A DNA stretch of 64,000 nt. Origin: an uncultured Lachnospiraceae bacterium (GTDB lineage: Bacteria > Bacillota > Clostridia > Lachnospirales > Lachnospiraceae). Shown here piece after piece: positions 16,302 to 25,738 of the stretch. Under the pieces are notes generated by a model. That model did no database searches. It was not told the origin of the DNA and worked only from the letters and a program-made list of their open reading frames with translations. Within the stretch, counting starts at the first letter, position 1. The number at the start of each line of letters is the position of its first letter. The position numbers were made by a program, and so were the translations under genes. The stretch covers positions 4,164-68,163 of the forward strand of contig CAJUTQ010000026.1 in assembly GCA_910589265.1 (NCBI GenBank). Direction: 5' to 3'.

Positions 16302-18040
16302 AAAAGTGGATAGGGAAAACAGGAATTTTTCTCTTGTCAACGAGTATAGTCTTGTCTGGCTGTGGCAGGAAGAAGGCGGAGGATGGGACAGAGGAACAGA
16401 GCACAGAAATTTTTGTAACAGTAGATGAACCATCTCGCCATACCATTGTGCAAAATGGGGAATTTATTGGGATGCTTGTGCCAGAGGAGCAGACAGTCAT
16501 TGTCCCCAAAATGTCTGGGGAAGTGACAAACACCTATTTTGAAGTAGGGGATGTGGTAGAAAGGGGAGATTTGCTTTTTACAATGGATGATTCCGCAGCG
16601 AAGCTTCAGCTTCAGAATGCAGAGGCTACTTATCAATCTGCTCAAGCAGGAGCAGCTCAGCAGCTTGGGGGACTGGAACTTCAAATGGCCCAAGCTCAAA
16701 ATAGCTTAGAGTCTGCAAGAAGCGGGGTGCAGTCTGCAGAAAATGGGATTTACAGCGCGATTGATGGATTTGACAGTGTAAAAAAACAGAGGGAAGATCT
16801 AGAAGGGAATTTGTCAGATGTGGAGCGAGCCAGAAATGATGCAGAAGAATACTACCGTACATTAAGCGCTTTAAGTGGACGGCTCAATGCTTTAAGGGGG
16901 AAAATTGATCAGTTTAATCAGACAGAGGATGTTCAAACAAAAATAGGATTGGCTAGTGAGATTGCTGCTATGTTAGGTACAGATACAGCTGGAATTGGTC
17001 TAAGTTCTGGAAGTATAGAAGATATTTCTGGGAGTACACAGATTGACTCCACAGTATGTACTGTAAAATTTGAGAGGGAAAATTTAACAAGTATGGGCTT
17101 GACAATTGCTGGGCTTGATTCTGCCATGACATCGGCAAAAAGCGCTTTTGACACTGCAAGCAGCAGTTACACTCAAATGAAAGGAAGCATAGGAACTTTA
17201 GAATCCCAGGAAGATAGTTTAGAGAGATCCAAAACGTCAGCATACATAGGCTACGATCAAGCAGTGTCAGGGGAGGCCTTAGCTCAGAAAAATTATGAGT
17301 ATACAAGGGATTATACTGTGCCTGGGACAACCGTTACCGTCCAGTCCCAGTTAATTCAAGCTGAAATTGCTGTAAAAACAGCAAAAATGCAGCTGGATTA
17401 TACCCAGGTGAGAACACCAGTCAGTGGAAAAATTGAGAGCATCCATGTGGATCAGTATGGAATGGCCCAGGCAGGTTCTCCTGCTTATGTTATTACAAAT
17501 ACAAATGCTGTCATGGCAAATTTTAAAGTATCGGATACCGTCAAAGAGCATTTGTCTGTGGAACAGAAAATTATTGTGGAAAAAGGTCAAAAAACCTATA
17601 GTGGATATATAACAGAAATCGGTGAGAACGTCGATGCCCAGAGTGGACTTTTTCTAGTGAAGGCTATGGTAGAGGGAGATACTTCTTCCTTATACAGCGG
17701 CGCCTCTATAAAACTTGTCATGGAAACAGACAAGGCAGAGAATGCCATTACCCTGCCCATTGGATATATTTATTATGAAGGGGGTTCTCCTTTTGTCTAT
17801 TGCATGGAAAATGGAAAGGCAATAAAAACGTATATTGAAACAGGCTTATTTAATGATGAAGTAATGGAAGTAGTATCAGGATTACGAGAAGATAGCAAAG
17901 TGATCTCTTCTTGGTCCCCTCAGCTTCGGGATGGAGCAGAAGTATTTACAGAAAAGGAAGAAATGTTTAACAACGTTTTGCCAAAGGCAGGGGAAGCAGA
18001 AGTGATTTTGGCAAGGCAGGAGGACAAAGGCTATGAGTAA
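16298..18040 (+). CDS. RND efflux adaptor lipoprotein (HlyD/membrane fusion family)
   Basis: A 580-residue protein linking an RND pump to the outside. It has a lipoprotein signal peptide with lipobox LSGC (19-22; Cys22 lipidated), a first half-lipoyl segment (VPKMSGEVTNTYFEVGDVVERGDLL), a long helical hairpin of about 270 residues rich in Ala/Gln/Ser/Glu, the second lipoyl half (TPVSGKIESIHVDQ), then beta-barrel and membrane-proximal domains. The hairpin is much longer than in Gram-negative AcrA. It overlaps the pump gene by 8 bases. With no outer membrane evident, it must work without a TolC channel. Confidence 0.88.
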   Translation: MKKWIGKTGIFLLSTSIVLSGCGRKKAEDGTEEQSTEIFVTVDEPSRHTIVQNGEFIGMLVPEEQTVIVPKMSGEVTNTYFEVGDVVERGDLLFTMDDSAAKLQLQNAEATYQSAQAGAAQQLGGLELQMAQAQNSLESARSGVQSAENGIYSAIDGFDSVKKQREDLEGNLSDVERARNDAEEYYRTLSALSGRLNALRGKIDQFNQTEDVQTKIGLASEIAAMLGTDTAGIGLSSGSIEDISGSTQIDSTVCTVKFERENLTSMGLTIAGLDSAMTSAKSAFDTASSSYTQMKGSIGTLESQEDSLERSKTSAYIGYDQAVSGEALAQKNYEYTRDYTVPGTTVTVQSQLIQAEIAVKTAKMQLDYTQVRTPVSGKIESIHVDQYGMAQAGSPAYVITNTNAVMANFKVSDTVKEHLSVEQKIIVEKGQKTYSGYITEIGENVDAQSGLFLVKAMVEGDTSSLYSGASIKLVMETDKAENAITLPIGYIYYEGGSPFVYCMENGKAIKTYIETGLFNDEVMEVVSGLREDSKVISSWSPQLRDGAEVFTEKEEMFNNVLPKAGEAEVILARQEDKGYE

Positions 18041-21000
18041 ATTGACAAAGCTGGCGTTAAACCGTCCTGTGTCAACGGTCATTTTAATTATGGGGATTAT
18101 TATATTTGGTTTTTCTTCCATAGCAGGTTTGAACATGCAGCTTATTCCTGATATGGAGATGCCAATGCTCATTGTCACAACTATTTATCCCCAGGCAGGT
18201 CCAGAGGAAGTAGAGCGGTTAGTGACCCAGAAAATTGAAGGAGCAGGGGGAACTATTGGAGGTCTTAATTCTATTGAATCTTCCTCCAGTGAAAATCTTT
18301 CCTTAGTTATTTTTCAGTTTGAATATGGAACAAATATGGATGATGCTTATTTAGACTTACAGGAAGATATCCAGCAAGTAAAAAATGACCTTCCAGAAAG
18401 TGCCCTCTCTCCTACCATTGTTTCTTTAGATGTCAATGCCATGGACTCTATGGGATTATCTTTAACGGCAGAGGGAGATATAGATTTGCTGACTTTTGCA
18501 AGAGACGAGATCGAGACAGAGCTGCGTAAAATTACAGCAGTAGCGGATGTGAGCATATCAGGAGGGCAGGAAGAGTATATTAGCATTGAACTCATGCAAG
18601 AAAAATTAAGCCAATATGGACTTACAATGAATAGTATTGCAGGCTATATATCTGCTGCCAACTTTACTATACCTGCAGGTACTATTGACCACGGCAATCA
18701 GCAATTAAACTTAAGTTCTAACATAGAATATAATACAGTAGAACAGCTTTCCCTCGTGCCTATAACGACAGCAAGTGGGGAATTAATCCGCCTTTTGGAT
18801 GTGGCCAATGTATATTATAGTGTAAAAGATGCAGAAAGTGTAAGCCGTTACAATGGAAAGGACAATATTGGAATTAACATACAGAAACGCCAAAATGCCA
18901 GTGCCATTACTTTGTCAGAAAAAGTAGAAAAAGTTGTGGAACAAATAAACAAAAATAATCCAGGAATTCATTTACAAATTTTTTATGACAGCAAAGATGC
19001 TATCCTTTCATCTTTAAAATCTGTAGGAGAGACATTGATTCTTGGAATTGTTTTATCCATGGCCGTTTTGTTTGTATTTTTTGGAGATTTAAAGGGAAGT
19101 CTTATTGTAGGCAGCTCCATGCCCATTTCCCTTCTAGTCACCTTTATTTTAATGAGGGCCATGGGATATTCTTTAAATATTGTTACAATGGGTTCTCTCG
19201 TCATTGGCATTGGTATGATGGTAGATAACTCCATTGTCGTATTGGAAATCTGTTTTCGAAAAAGAGAGGAACAACTGGATTATAAAGAGGCTGCCTACGA
19301 AGGGGTAAAGATGGTAGCCAATTCCATATCCGCATCCACCTTAACAACCATTGTTGTATTTTTTCCTTTGGCAGTATTAAAGGGTCTGTCTGGACAGATG
19401 TTCAGTCAGTTAGGTTTTACAATTATTTTTTCCTTAGTGGCTTCTCTTATTTCTGCTTTGACATTAGTCCCCTTGTTTTTTTTCAAGTACCGGCCAAAGG
19501 AAAAAACCCAAGCTCCTATATCAAAATTTGTCGCAAGGCTATCTGTCCTATATGGATATGCTTTGGAAAGGGTATTAAATAGAAAAATCTTTGTTGCCCT
19601 TTTATCCATAGGAATTTTTGGACTATCTATTTATTTGGCAACATGGATTAATGTGGAGTTAATGCCTCAAACAGATGAAGGGCAAATTACTTTAGCGGTG
19701 ACCTTTCGCCCTAATCTCCAATTGGAGGAAAAGGACAAGGTGCTTAGAGAGCTGGAAGAATTTGTAGGAAAGGACAAGGATGTAGAGACATATAGTTTAA
19801 GCAGCTCCGGGGCCTCTTCCAATGGAACCGTTACGGCTTATTTGCGCAAAGAACGCAGTAGAGGAACATTAGATATTGTGGACGAGTGGAGCCGCCAACT
19901 AAATAATTTTGAAACGTGTCAGATATCTATTAGTTCAACCTCCTCTTCCATGATGTCTGTAGGAGGGAATACAACAGAGATTGATTTACAAGCTTCCAAT
20001 TTGGAAGTATTAAAAGAAGCTTCCAGACAGGTGGAAGAAGCTATGAGGAGTACAAAGGGAGTGCTGTCCGTTACAGCATCTATGTCGGATACAGGAACAA
20101 AAGCAGAAGTAATGATTGATCCAATGAAAGCTATTAATGCAGGGTTTACTCCAGCCCAGGTAGCTTCTCTTTTATATACAACAATGACTGGACAGGAAGT
20201 ACTTACAGTGGATGCAAATAACAAGGATTATTCCGTCATTTTAGAATATCCAAGAGGTCAGTATGGTTCTGTCCATGAGTTGGGAAGTCTTTCTTTTGCC
20301 AGTCCTAAAGGGACGATGGTTCCCCTCCTGGATATGGCTAACATTGAATATTCTGATACCCCTCAGACAATACAGAGGAGAGAAGGACAGTATTTAGCTA
20401 CTATAATAGCTAATTTGTCCAATGAGGAAAAGTTTACAGCCCCAGACATTATTCAGGAGAAAGTAGATGGGCTGACCTTTCCAAAAGGGGTAGAGCAGGG
20501 AGTTAGCGCTTATGTAGAAATGCAAAATGAAGAGTTTCTGGCATTAGGACTTGCCATTGCCACAGCAGTTATTTTAGTTTTTATGGTTATGGCTATGCAG
20601 TTTGAATCATTGCGGTTTTCAGGAATGGTTATGATCTGTATTCCTTTTAGCCTTATTGGATCGGTTTTTTTGTTATTCATTTCCCAAAGTACATTTAGTA
20701 TGGTTTCTTTGATGGGATTTTTAATGCTTGTGGGAACAGTTGTAAACAATGGGATTTTATATGTGGATACGACAAATCAGTTTCGTGAGACAATGGATGT
20801 AGAGACGGCCCTTATAGAAACAGGAAAGTCTAGACTACGGCCTATTCTTATGACTACCTTGACGACGGTACTTTCTATGCTTCCTCTTTGCTTTGGCATT
20901 GGAGATAATGGGCAGATGATGCAGGGAATGGCTGTGGTCATAGTAGGAGGTCTCACTGCGTCTACTATTTTGACGTTATTTTTGCTCCCTACTTTTTATC

Positions 21001-21047
21001 TTATTATTCATAAAAAGAAGAAAAATGAAATGATGGTCGTTGAATAA
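18033..21047 (+). CDS. RND-family multidrug efflux transporter (AcrB/HAE-like)
   Basis: Proton-driven exporter of 1004 residues with the two-fold RND repeat. Helix 1 is in the first 30 residues (NRPVSTVILIMGIIIFG), a large external loop follows (about 35-330), then six helices (about 335-530) with GIGMMVDNSIVVLE carrying the helix-4 Asp used for proton relay, a second external loop (about 560-830), and six more helices. The start overlaps the adaptor gene. Substrate is unknown; a MATE pump follows, so toxic cations or drugs are likely. Family assignment is firm. Confidence 0.92.
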   Translation: MSKLTKLALNRPVSTVILIMGIIIFGFSSIAGLNMQLIPDMEMPMLIVTTIYPQAGPEEVERLVTQKIEGAGGTIGGLNSIESSSSENLSLVIFQFEYGTNMDDAYLDLQEDIQQVKNDLPESALSPTIVSLDVNAMDSMGLSLTAEGDIDLLTFARDEIETELRKITAVADVSISGGQEEYISIELMQEKLSQYGLTMNSIAGYISAANFTIPAGTIDHGNQQLNLSSNIEYNTVEQLSLVPITTASGELIRLLDVANVYYSVKDAESVSRYNGKDNIGINIQKRQNASAITLSEKVEKVVEQINKNNPGIHLQIFYDSKDAILSSLKSVGETLILGIVLSMAVLFVFFGDLKGSLIVGSSMPISLLVTFILMRAMGYSLNIVTMGSLVIGIGMMVDNSIVVLEICFRKREEQLDYKEAAYEGVKMVANSISASTLTTIVVFFPLAVLKGLSGQMFSQLGFTIIFSLVASLISALTLVPLFFFKYRPKEKTQAPISKFVARLSVLYGYALERVLNRKIFVALLSIGIFGLSIYLATWINVELMPQTDEGQITLAVTFRPNLQLEEKDKVLRELEEFVGKDKDVETYSLSSSGASSNGTVTAYLRKERSRGTLDIVDEWSRQLNNFETCQISISSTSSSMMSVGGNTTEIDLQASNLEVLKEASRQVEEAMRSTKGVLSVTASMSDTGTKAEVMIDPMKAINAGFTPAQVASLLYTTMTGQEVLTVDANNKDYSVILEYPRGQYGSVHELGSLSFASPKGTMVPLLDMANIEYSDTPQTIQRREGQYLATIIANLSNEEKFTAPDIIQEKVDGLTFPKGVEQGVSAYVEMQNEEFLALGLAIATAVILVFMVMAMQFESLRFSGMVMICIPFSLIGSVFLLFISQSTFSMVSLMGFLMLVGTVVNNGILYVDTTNQFRETMDVETALIETGKSRLRPILMTTLTTVLSMLPLCFGIGDNGQMMQGMAVVIVGGLTASTILTLFLLPTFYLIIHKKKKNEMMVVE

Positions 21048-21080
21048 AAATTTTTACATGGAAAGGCATGGTTGTTTTCT

Positions 21081-22445
21081 ATGAAGCAGAATATGATTAC
21101 TGGAAGCCCAGCAAAGTCCCTTTTTCTTTTTGCCCTTCCCATGGTGGCAGGTAATTTATTTCAACAGCTTTATAATATTATTGATTCAATGGTAGTTGGC
21201 AATTATATAGGTGCAGATGCCCTTGGAGCAGTGGGGGCGTCTACTCCTATTGTCATGCTATTTGTAGCAATGGCTACAGGGATGAGCATTGGATGTTCTG
21301 TATTGATCTCCCAGTTTTTAGGTGCAGGCAAAAAAGAAGAAATGAAAACTGCTATTTCCACTGCCTTCATTTCGGTTACTGTTTTAGGCGTTCTTTTCTT
21401 ATTTTGTGGACAAATATTGACAGATCCCCTTCTTTATTTATTAAAAACACCAAAAGATATTTTTTCTGATGCCAAGTCATATCTTTCCATTTATTTTTGG
21501 GGAATGGGTTTTTTATTTTGCTATAATGGTCTAAATGCAGTGTTCAATGGTCTTGGAATGTCCTACATTCCGTTAGTGTTTTTGATTTGCTCTTCTGTTT
21601 TGAATGTTGTTTTGGATTTAGTTTTTGTCAAACAATATTCTATGGGAATAGAGGGAGTGGCCTGGGCGACGTTTATTGCCCAGGGAATTTCAGCATTGGT
21701 ATCCTTTTTGTGGCTTTTGCTTACCCTTAAAAAAATGGAAAGAAAAGAAGAAAAAGTAGAAGAGGAGAGGAAAAAAAGAATATATTTTGATAAGGATATG
21801 CTAAAAGACATGTGCCGTATTGCTATTCCTTCCAGTATTCAACAGTCCATTGTTTCCATTGGATTTTTGTTTGTTCAGGCTTTGGTCAACAGTTATGGAA
21901 CAGTGATTGTGGCAGGTTATACAGCAGCCACAAAAATTGACAATATTGCTATTTTGCCAATGGCCAATGTAGGAAATGCAGTTTCAACCTTTACTGCCCA
22001 AAACATGGGCGCTAGAAAGCCAGAGAGAATTAGCAGGGGATATGGGGCTGCCATAGCTATGGTAGCATGTATTGGTATTGTCATTCTTTTGCTTTTATAT
22101 CTTTGGGGGGATGTGTTTATTGGAGCATTTGTAGACAGTAAGACGCAAAAAAAAGTAATTGATGTAGGAGTGGATTACTTAAGGACTGTTTCTGTCTGGT
22201 ACATGCTCATGGGATTTATGAATGTGACCAATGGGGTGCTGAGAGGCTCAGGGGATATCCGCCTTTTTATGGTAACAACGTTAGCAAATTTTTCTGTACG
22301 GGTTATGATGGCCCATGTACTTACAAAAACTCCTCTGGAAGCCAGAGGAATTTGGTGGTCCATCCCTATTGGATGGGGAGTGGGATTTATAATTGCAAGG
22401 ATTCGATACCGGACAGGGAAATGGAAGGAGATTACTTTAATATAA
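21081..22445 (+). CDS. MATE-family efflux transporter
   Basis: Twelve-helix cation/drug antiporter. It begins with ITGSPAKSLFLFALPMVAGNLFQQLYNIIDSM, whose later part is typical of MATE repeats, and the second repeat starts around residue 230 (MCRIAIPSSIQQSIVSIGFLF). It has 454 residues from ATG 21081, which lies 14 bases after GGAAAGG (21060-21066); the in-frame TTG at 21072 is inside that spacer. It is the last gene of the efflux operon. Its TAA abuts the convergent gene's stop with no bases between. Confidence 0.9.
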   Translation: MKQNMITGSPAKSLFLFALPMVAGNLFQQLYNIIDSMVVGNYIGADALGAVGASTPIVMLFVAMATGMSIGCSVLISQFLGAGKKEEMKTAISTAFISVTVLGVLFLFCGQILTDPLLYLLKTPKDIFSDAKSYLSIYFWGMGFLFCYNGLNAVFNGLGMSYIPLVFLICSSVLNVVLDLVFVKQYSMGIEGVAWATFIAQGISALVSFLWLLLTLKKMERKEEKVEEERKKRIYFDKDMLKDMCRIAIPSSIQQSIVSIGFLFVQALVNSYGTVIVAGYTAATKIDNIAILPMANVGNAVSTFTAQNMGARKPERISRGYGAAIAMVACIGIVILLLLYLWGDVFIGAFVDSKTQKKVIDVGVDYLRTVSVWYMLMGFMNVTNGVLRGSGDIRLFMVTTLANFSVRVMMAHVLTKTPLEARGIWWSIPIGWGVGFIIARIRYRTGKWKEITLI

Positions 22446-23150
22446 TTAAATATGCATTCTTCTTCGAACCGCCTCCCTAAGTCTGCTTCGGCGTATAATG
22501 GTAAATAAGCTGATGACAATGATGGAACAGCAGATGAAAACAATGGCTGACCAAGTCACATATATTTTTTCCTCGAAATATTTATGAATAAGTATTTCAA
22601 TGCCTGTGCAAAGGAAGCCTATCTCCAAAAATAAATAGATAGAAGTAGACAAAATGGATGTACGGAATGTAATAAGAAGGAATACAAAGATTAAAAAGAG
22701 TCCTGTTATAAGGACGATAATAGGGATGGCCAGCCCTATGAACCAGCCGTTGCCTGGATGGGAGAAGGAGATAATTCCACAGTAAAGAACAAGAGCCATC
22801 CCATCAAAAATAATAGATAAAAACCAGGGGAGTTTTGTATAAATAAGAAAAGGAATACAGAATACCCATAGTAAAATACAAGCACCAATAATATAAAAGG
22901 ACCAGAAGCTGTCATGAAAAATAAAAAAATTGAGAATTCCGCAGGATAATCCAGTAGAACCAAGGACAACGGATAAAAGGATAGCCATATCGCTATGACG
23001 TACTCGATCTACCTGGCCCTTTTTTTCTGCAAATGGTTTTTTTCCATCTGGAATGAGGGGAATTCTTGGATTGACAACCGGAGTATTGCATAGAGGGCAG
23101 GATTTGGAAGTTTCATGTAGTTCTACCCCGCAGTGGACACAATAAGACAT
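22446..23150 (-). CDS. zinc-ribbon membrane protein (DUF6320-like)
   Basis: A 234-residue protein. A short N-terminal zinc ribbon with two CxxC pairs (CVHCG at 4-8, CPLCN at 18-22) and a Pro-rich linker are followed by six predicted membrane helices (about 55-220) and a basic C terminus. It resembles the DUF6320 family as I remember it. Biochemical role is unknown. It is downstream of the acyltransferase gene on the same strand (85-base gap) and probably co-transcribed with it. Confidence 0.72.
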   Translation of the reverse strand: MSYCVHCGVELHETSKSCPLCNTPVVNPRIPLIPDGKKPFAEKKGQVDRVRHSDMAILLSVVLGSTGLSCGILNFFIFHDSFWSFYIIGACILLWVFCIPFLIYTKLPWFLSIIFDGMALVLYCGIISFSHPGNGWFIGLAIPIIVLITGLFLIFVFLLITFRTSILSTSIYLFLEIGFLCTGIEILIHKYFEEKIYVTWSAIVFICCSIIVISLFTIIRRSRLREAVRRRMHI

Positions 23151-23235
23151 AATTCATTCCTCCATTTTCTAGCAAACAAGTAGTAAAAATCTTATCTTTA
23201 TAAATGGTATAGATAGATGAACATTTTTGTTGGAA

Positions 23236-24531
23236 TTATATTCTGTTGGACTCTATGTGGACGTGGATGCCGTCTTTGACTAGCTTTTTGAAAAAAAGCT
23301 GTTCTATGTCTGCTTCAATAATACTGCTTGCAAAATTAATGGTCAGCACGTCCTCAAAGCTTCCTATGGCACAGTTTGTTCTGGCGGAAAAAGGCTGCCC
23401 CATATAAATGTCAAAACGTTCTATGAAAGGGGCCATTTCTTTTGGAACAGGTAAAGCTCCCATGTTGGTCAAGCCAGCAGAGGATTGTTTGTCCTGTATT
23501 CTTGTATAAAACTGTTTTACAATCATATCTTTTATAAACAATGGAACAATGCGAATGAGGGGATGCTGCTGGGTTTTCACGTTGGTTGTTATATCCCCAT
23601 TTAAAAATTTATCCGTTATATAATACCTCATGTAGTAATGAACTTGGGAGAGAATTTCTTCAAAACTGTATGGGCCAAGTCTGGGATCAATGGTAGGATA
23701 AACCATGGAAATAAAGTTTCTTAGAGTTTTCGATGGAAAGAATCTTCTTAAATTAACAGGCAGGGCTAGTTTCACAGGGCGAAGCTTGTAAGGATGTTCC
23801 ATTTTTTGTTTTTCCAAAAGGGCATAGAGAAGCACAGCGTTTAAGTATTCTGTAATAGAGGCGCCGTAAGATTTGGAAACCTGGGTGATTTCTTTTACAG
23901 AAAGAACACCGCATATAATGTTTAATGTATAAAAAGGTTCACTTGTCCCCCGGACCCGATATGCCCGTTCTTGGGTTCTCTTTGGACAGACTTTGGAGCT
24001 GGCATAGCGCACATAGGCATCTTCCAGCTCTTCTTTATCGGGAGCTTCATGGATGTTGAGCACATAGGCAGTATTGGAAATAAAATGTCCTTTCAGTCTT
24101 AAATACACAGCGGTAATTGTCTGGAGGAGAAACATACCTCCGCTGCCATCAGCTAGGGAGTGATGGGCTTCTAAAGAAATTCTTCGATCATAATAATAGA
24201 TACGGATTAAATATCGATTGTTTGCCCGAAAAGGCATGGGCATACAAGGATTGCTAATATCTGGCTGCACATAAGGGCCTGGCCTTGTATTTTTTTCTAA
24301 ATAACGCCAGAACAGCCCTTTTCGAATGGCAACTTGAAAAGTAGGAAAGCGAGGAAGAGTTTCATCGACAGCCTGCTGCAATAGCAAAGGATCAATTTCA
24401 GACTTAAGGAGGACAGAAAGGCGGAAAACAGAGGAGAAATTTTTCCTCTGCAAGGTAGGATATACATTGGCTGATAAGTCTAGTTTAAACCACAGTTTTT
24501 TTTCCTGTTTTATCGTTGTTTTTTTCTCCAT
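23236..24531 (-). CDS. condensation-domain-like acyltransferase ('alcohol acetyltransferase' type)
   Basis: A 431-residue protein with the HHxxxDG active-site motif (HHSLADG, about residue 130) of the CoA-dependent acyltransferase/condensation superfamily, and an internal duplication-like layout. Enzymes of this family move acyl groups to alcohol or amine acceptors. The acceptor is not evident. Start ATG 24531 follows AAGGAG; a GTG at 24537 overlaps that site. It shares an overlapping divergent promoter region with an esterase at 24717, so the pair may make and break the same ester. Confidence 0.78.
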   Translation of the reverse strand: MEKKTTIKQEKKLWFKLDLSANVYPTLQRKNFSSVFRLSVLLKSEIDPLLLQQAVDETLPRFPTFQVAIRKGLFWRYLEKNTRPGPYVQPDISNPCMPMPFRANNRYLIRIYYYDRRISLEAHHSLADGSGGMFLLQTITAVYLRLKGHFISNTAYVLNIHEAPDKEELEDAYVRYASSKVCPKRTQERAYRVRGTSEPFYTLNIICGVLSVKEITQVSKSYGASITEYLNAVLLYALLEKQKMEHPYKLRPVKLALPVNLRRFFPSKTLRNFISMVYPTIDPRLGPYSFEEILSQVHYYMRYYITDKFLNGDITTNVKTQQHPLIRIVPLFIKDMIVKQFYTRIQDKQSSAGLTNMGALPVPKEMAPFIERFDIYMGQPFSARTNCAIGSFEDVLTINFASSIIEADIEQLFFKKLVKDGIHVHIESNRI

Positions 24532-24562
24532 ATACACTCCTTATGTGAAAAAGATATTTCTT

Positions 24563-24591
24563 ATTATAGTATGATTTTATCGTTTACGCAA
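24563..24591 (-). promoter_or_regulatory. promoter for acyltransferase/zinc-ribbon operon
   Basis: On the minus strand TTGCGT (24591-24586) and TATAAT (24568-24563) are 17 bases apart, 32 bases upstream of the acyltransferase start. Its -35 box overlaps that of the divergent promoter by three bases (24586-24588). Confidence 0.65.
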
Positions 24592-24611
24592 TGTAGGAAA
24601 TATGCTAAAAT
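24583..24611 (+). promoter_or_regulatory. promoter for the alpha/beta-hydrolase gene
   Basis: TTTACG (24583-24588) and TAAAAT (24606-24611) with a 17-base spacer, about 105 bases upstream of the start. It shares part of its -35 box with the minus-strand promoter, so RNA polymerase should occupy only one at a time. GATTTTA (24573-24579) and TAAAATC (24606-24612) form an inverted repeat around this region. Confidence 0.55.
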
Positions 24612-24716
24612 CACAAAGAGTATCATGACTAAGTTTTTGTACTCACTAAGAAGAGGATGAGAAAAGTCATTTTTATAAAATTATAAAAAAGTAAATAGAA
24701 AGGCGTGATAGATATA

Positions 24717-25613
24717 TTGACAATGACAGAGAAGAGAAATCAAAATAGAATGAATTTCATTAAGAAGATGCATAGTATTGTAGAGCATCCAGATTTAGAG
24801 CGCCAACGCCAGTCCCAGGACAGCATTGGCGCCTTATTTGGGGGAAGTAAAGAAGTGGAATATCGAGATCAAAGTATAGGTTCCATGGATGGAGAATGGG
24901 TAAGTGTAAATCGGGTGCATATGAAAAAATATGTAATATTGTACTGCCATGGGGGAGGATACATGACAGGAAGCTATAAATATGGGAGAACAGTAACTAC
25001 AAAGTTAGCTACATCCACTTCTATGGATGTTCTTAGTTTTGATTACAGATTAGCCCCAGAACATCCTTTTCCAGGAGCTTTGGAAGATGCAGTGAAAGCT
25101 TGGGATTATTTGATGCTTCTTGGCTATGGGGCTAGAGATGTTATTGTGGCAGGAGACTCAGCAGGAGGAAATTTAGCCTTAGCCCTTGTCATGAAATTAA
25201 GGGAGGAAGGAAGAATCCTGCCAAGAGGTCTTTTACTCATGTCTCCTTGGACAGACATGACTTTATCTGGAGACTCTTATGAAAGCAGGGCAGAGGTTGA
25301 TCCTATTTTAGACAGAGCTTATATAGAGAGGGCTGTTTTGTCTTATGTAAAGAGTCAGGAGATAAAGAATCCCTTTGTCTCTCCTCTTTATGGAGATTTT
25401 TGTGGATTTCCTCCTACCTATATTCAAGTAGGAGATAACGAAATTCTATTAAGTGATTCCACAAACCTCCATAAAAGGATGGTGAACGCTAATGTACCTG
25501 TAAAGTTGGATATTTATAAAGGTATGTGGCATGTGTTTCAGATGACTCCCTTTAAAGCCGCTTATGAAGCCATGGATAAAAGTGCGGAATTTATTTTTGA
25601 TATTTGTCGGTAA
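24717..25613 (+). CDS. alpha/beta-hydrolase esterase (hormone-sensitive lipase type)
   Basis: Carboxylesterase of about 298 residues with the oxyanion motif HGGGYMTG, the nucleophile elbow GDSAGGN, acid residue region AEVDPI and His in GMWHVFQ. Predicted cytoplasmic; no signal peptide. AGAAAGG lies at 24697-24703; the TTG at 24717 (13 bases later) has the spacing seen for other genes here, while ATG 24723 and GTG 24705 are alternatives. It is divergent from the acyltransferase operon, suggesting a shared acyl-ester substrate. Confidence 0.87.
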   Translation: MTMTEKRNQNRMNFIKKMHSIVEHPDLERQRQSQDSIGALFGGSKEVEYRDQSIGSMDGEWVSVNRVHMKKYVILYCHGGGYMTGSYKYGRTVTTKLATSTSMDVLSFDYRLAPEHPFPGALEDAVKAWDYLMLLGYGARDVIVAGDSAGGNLALALVMKLREEGRILPRGLLLMSPWTDMTLSGDSYESRAEVDPILDRAYIERAVLSYVKSQEIKNPFVSPLYGDFCGFPPTYIQVGDNEILLSDSTNLHKRMVNANVPVKLDIYKGMWHVFQMTPFKAAYEAMDKSAEFIFDICR

Positions 25614-25738
25614 TTTTTATTATGGTTATTTTCCATGTTTTGAAAGGAATTTCTTTTCTTGCGCAGAATATATAATAAGGAGAAAAACAAAAGAAAGGCA
25701 AAAGGCAGTCATGATTTGCAAAGGAGAAAAATAGGGAA

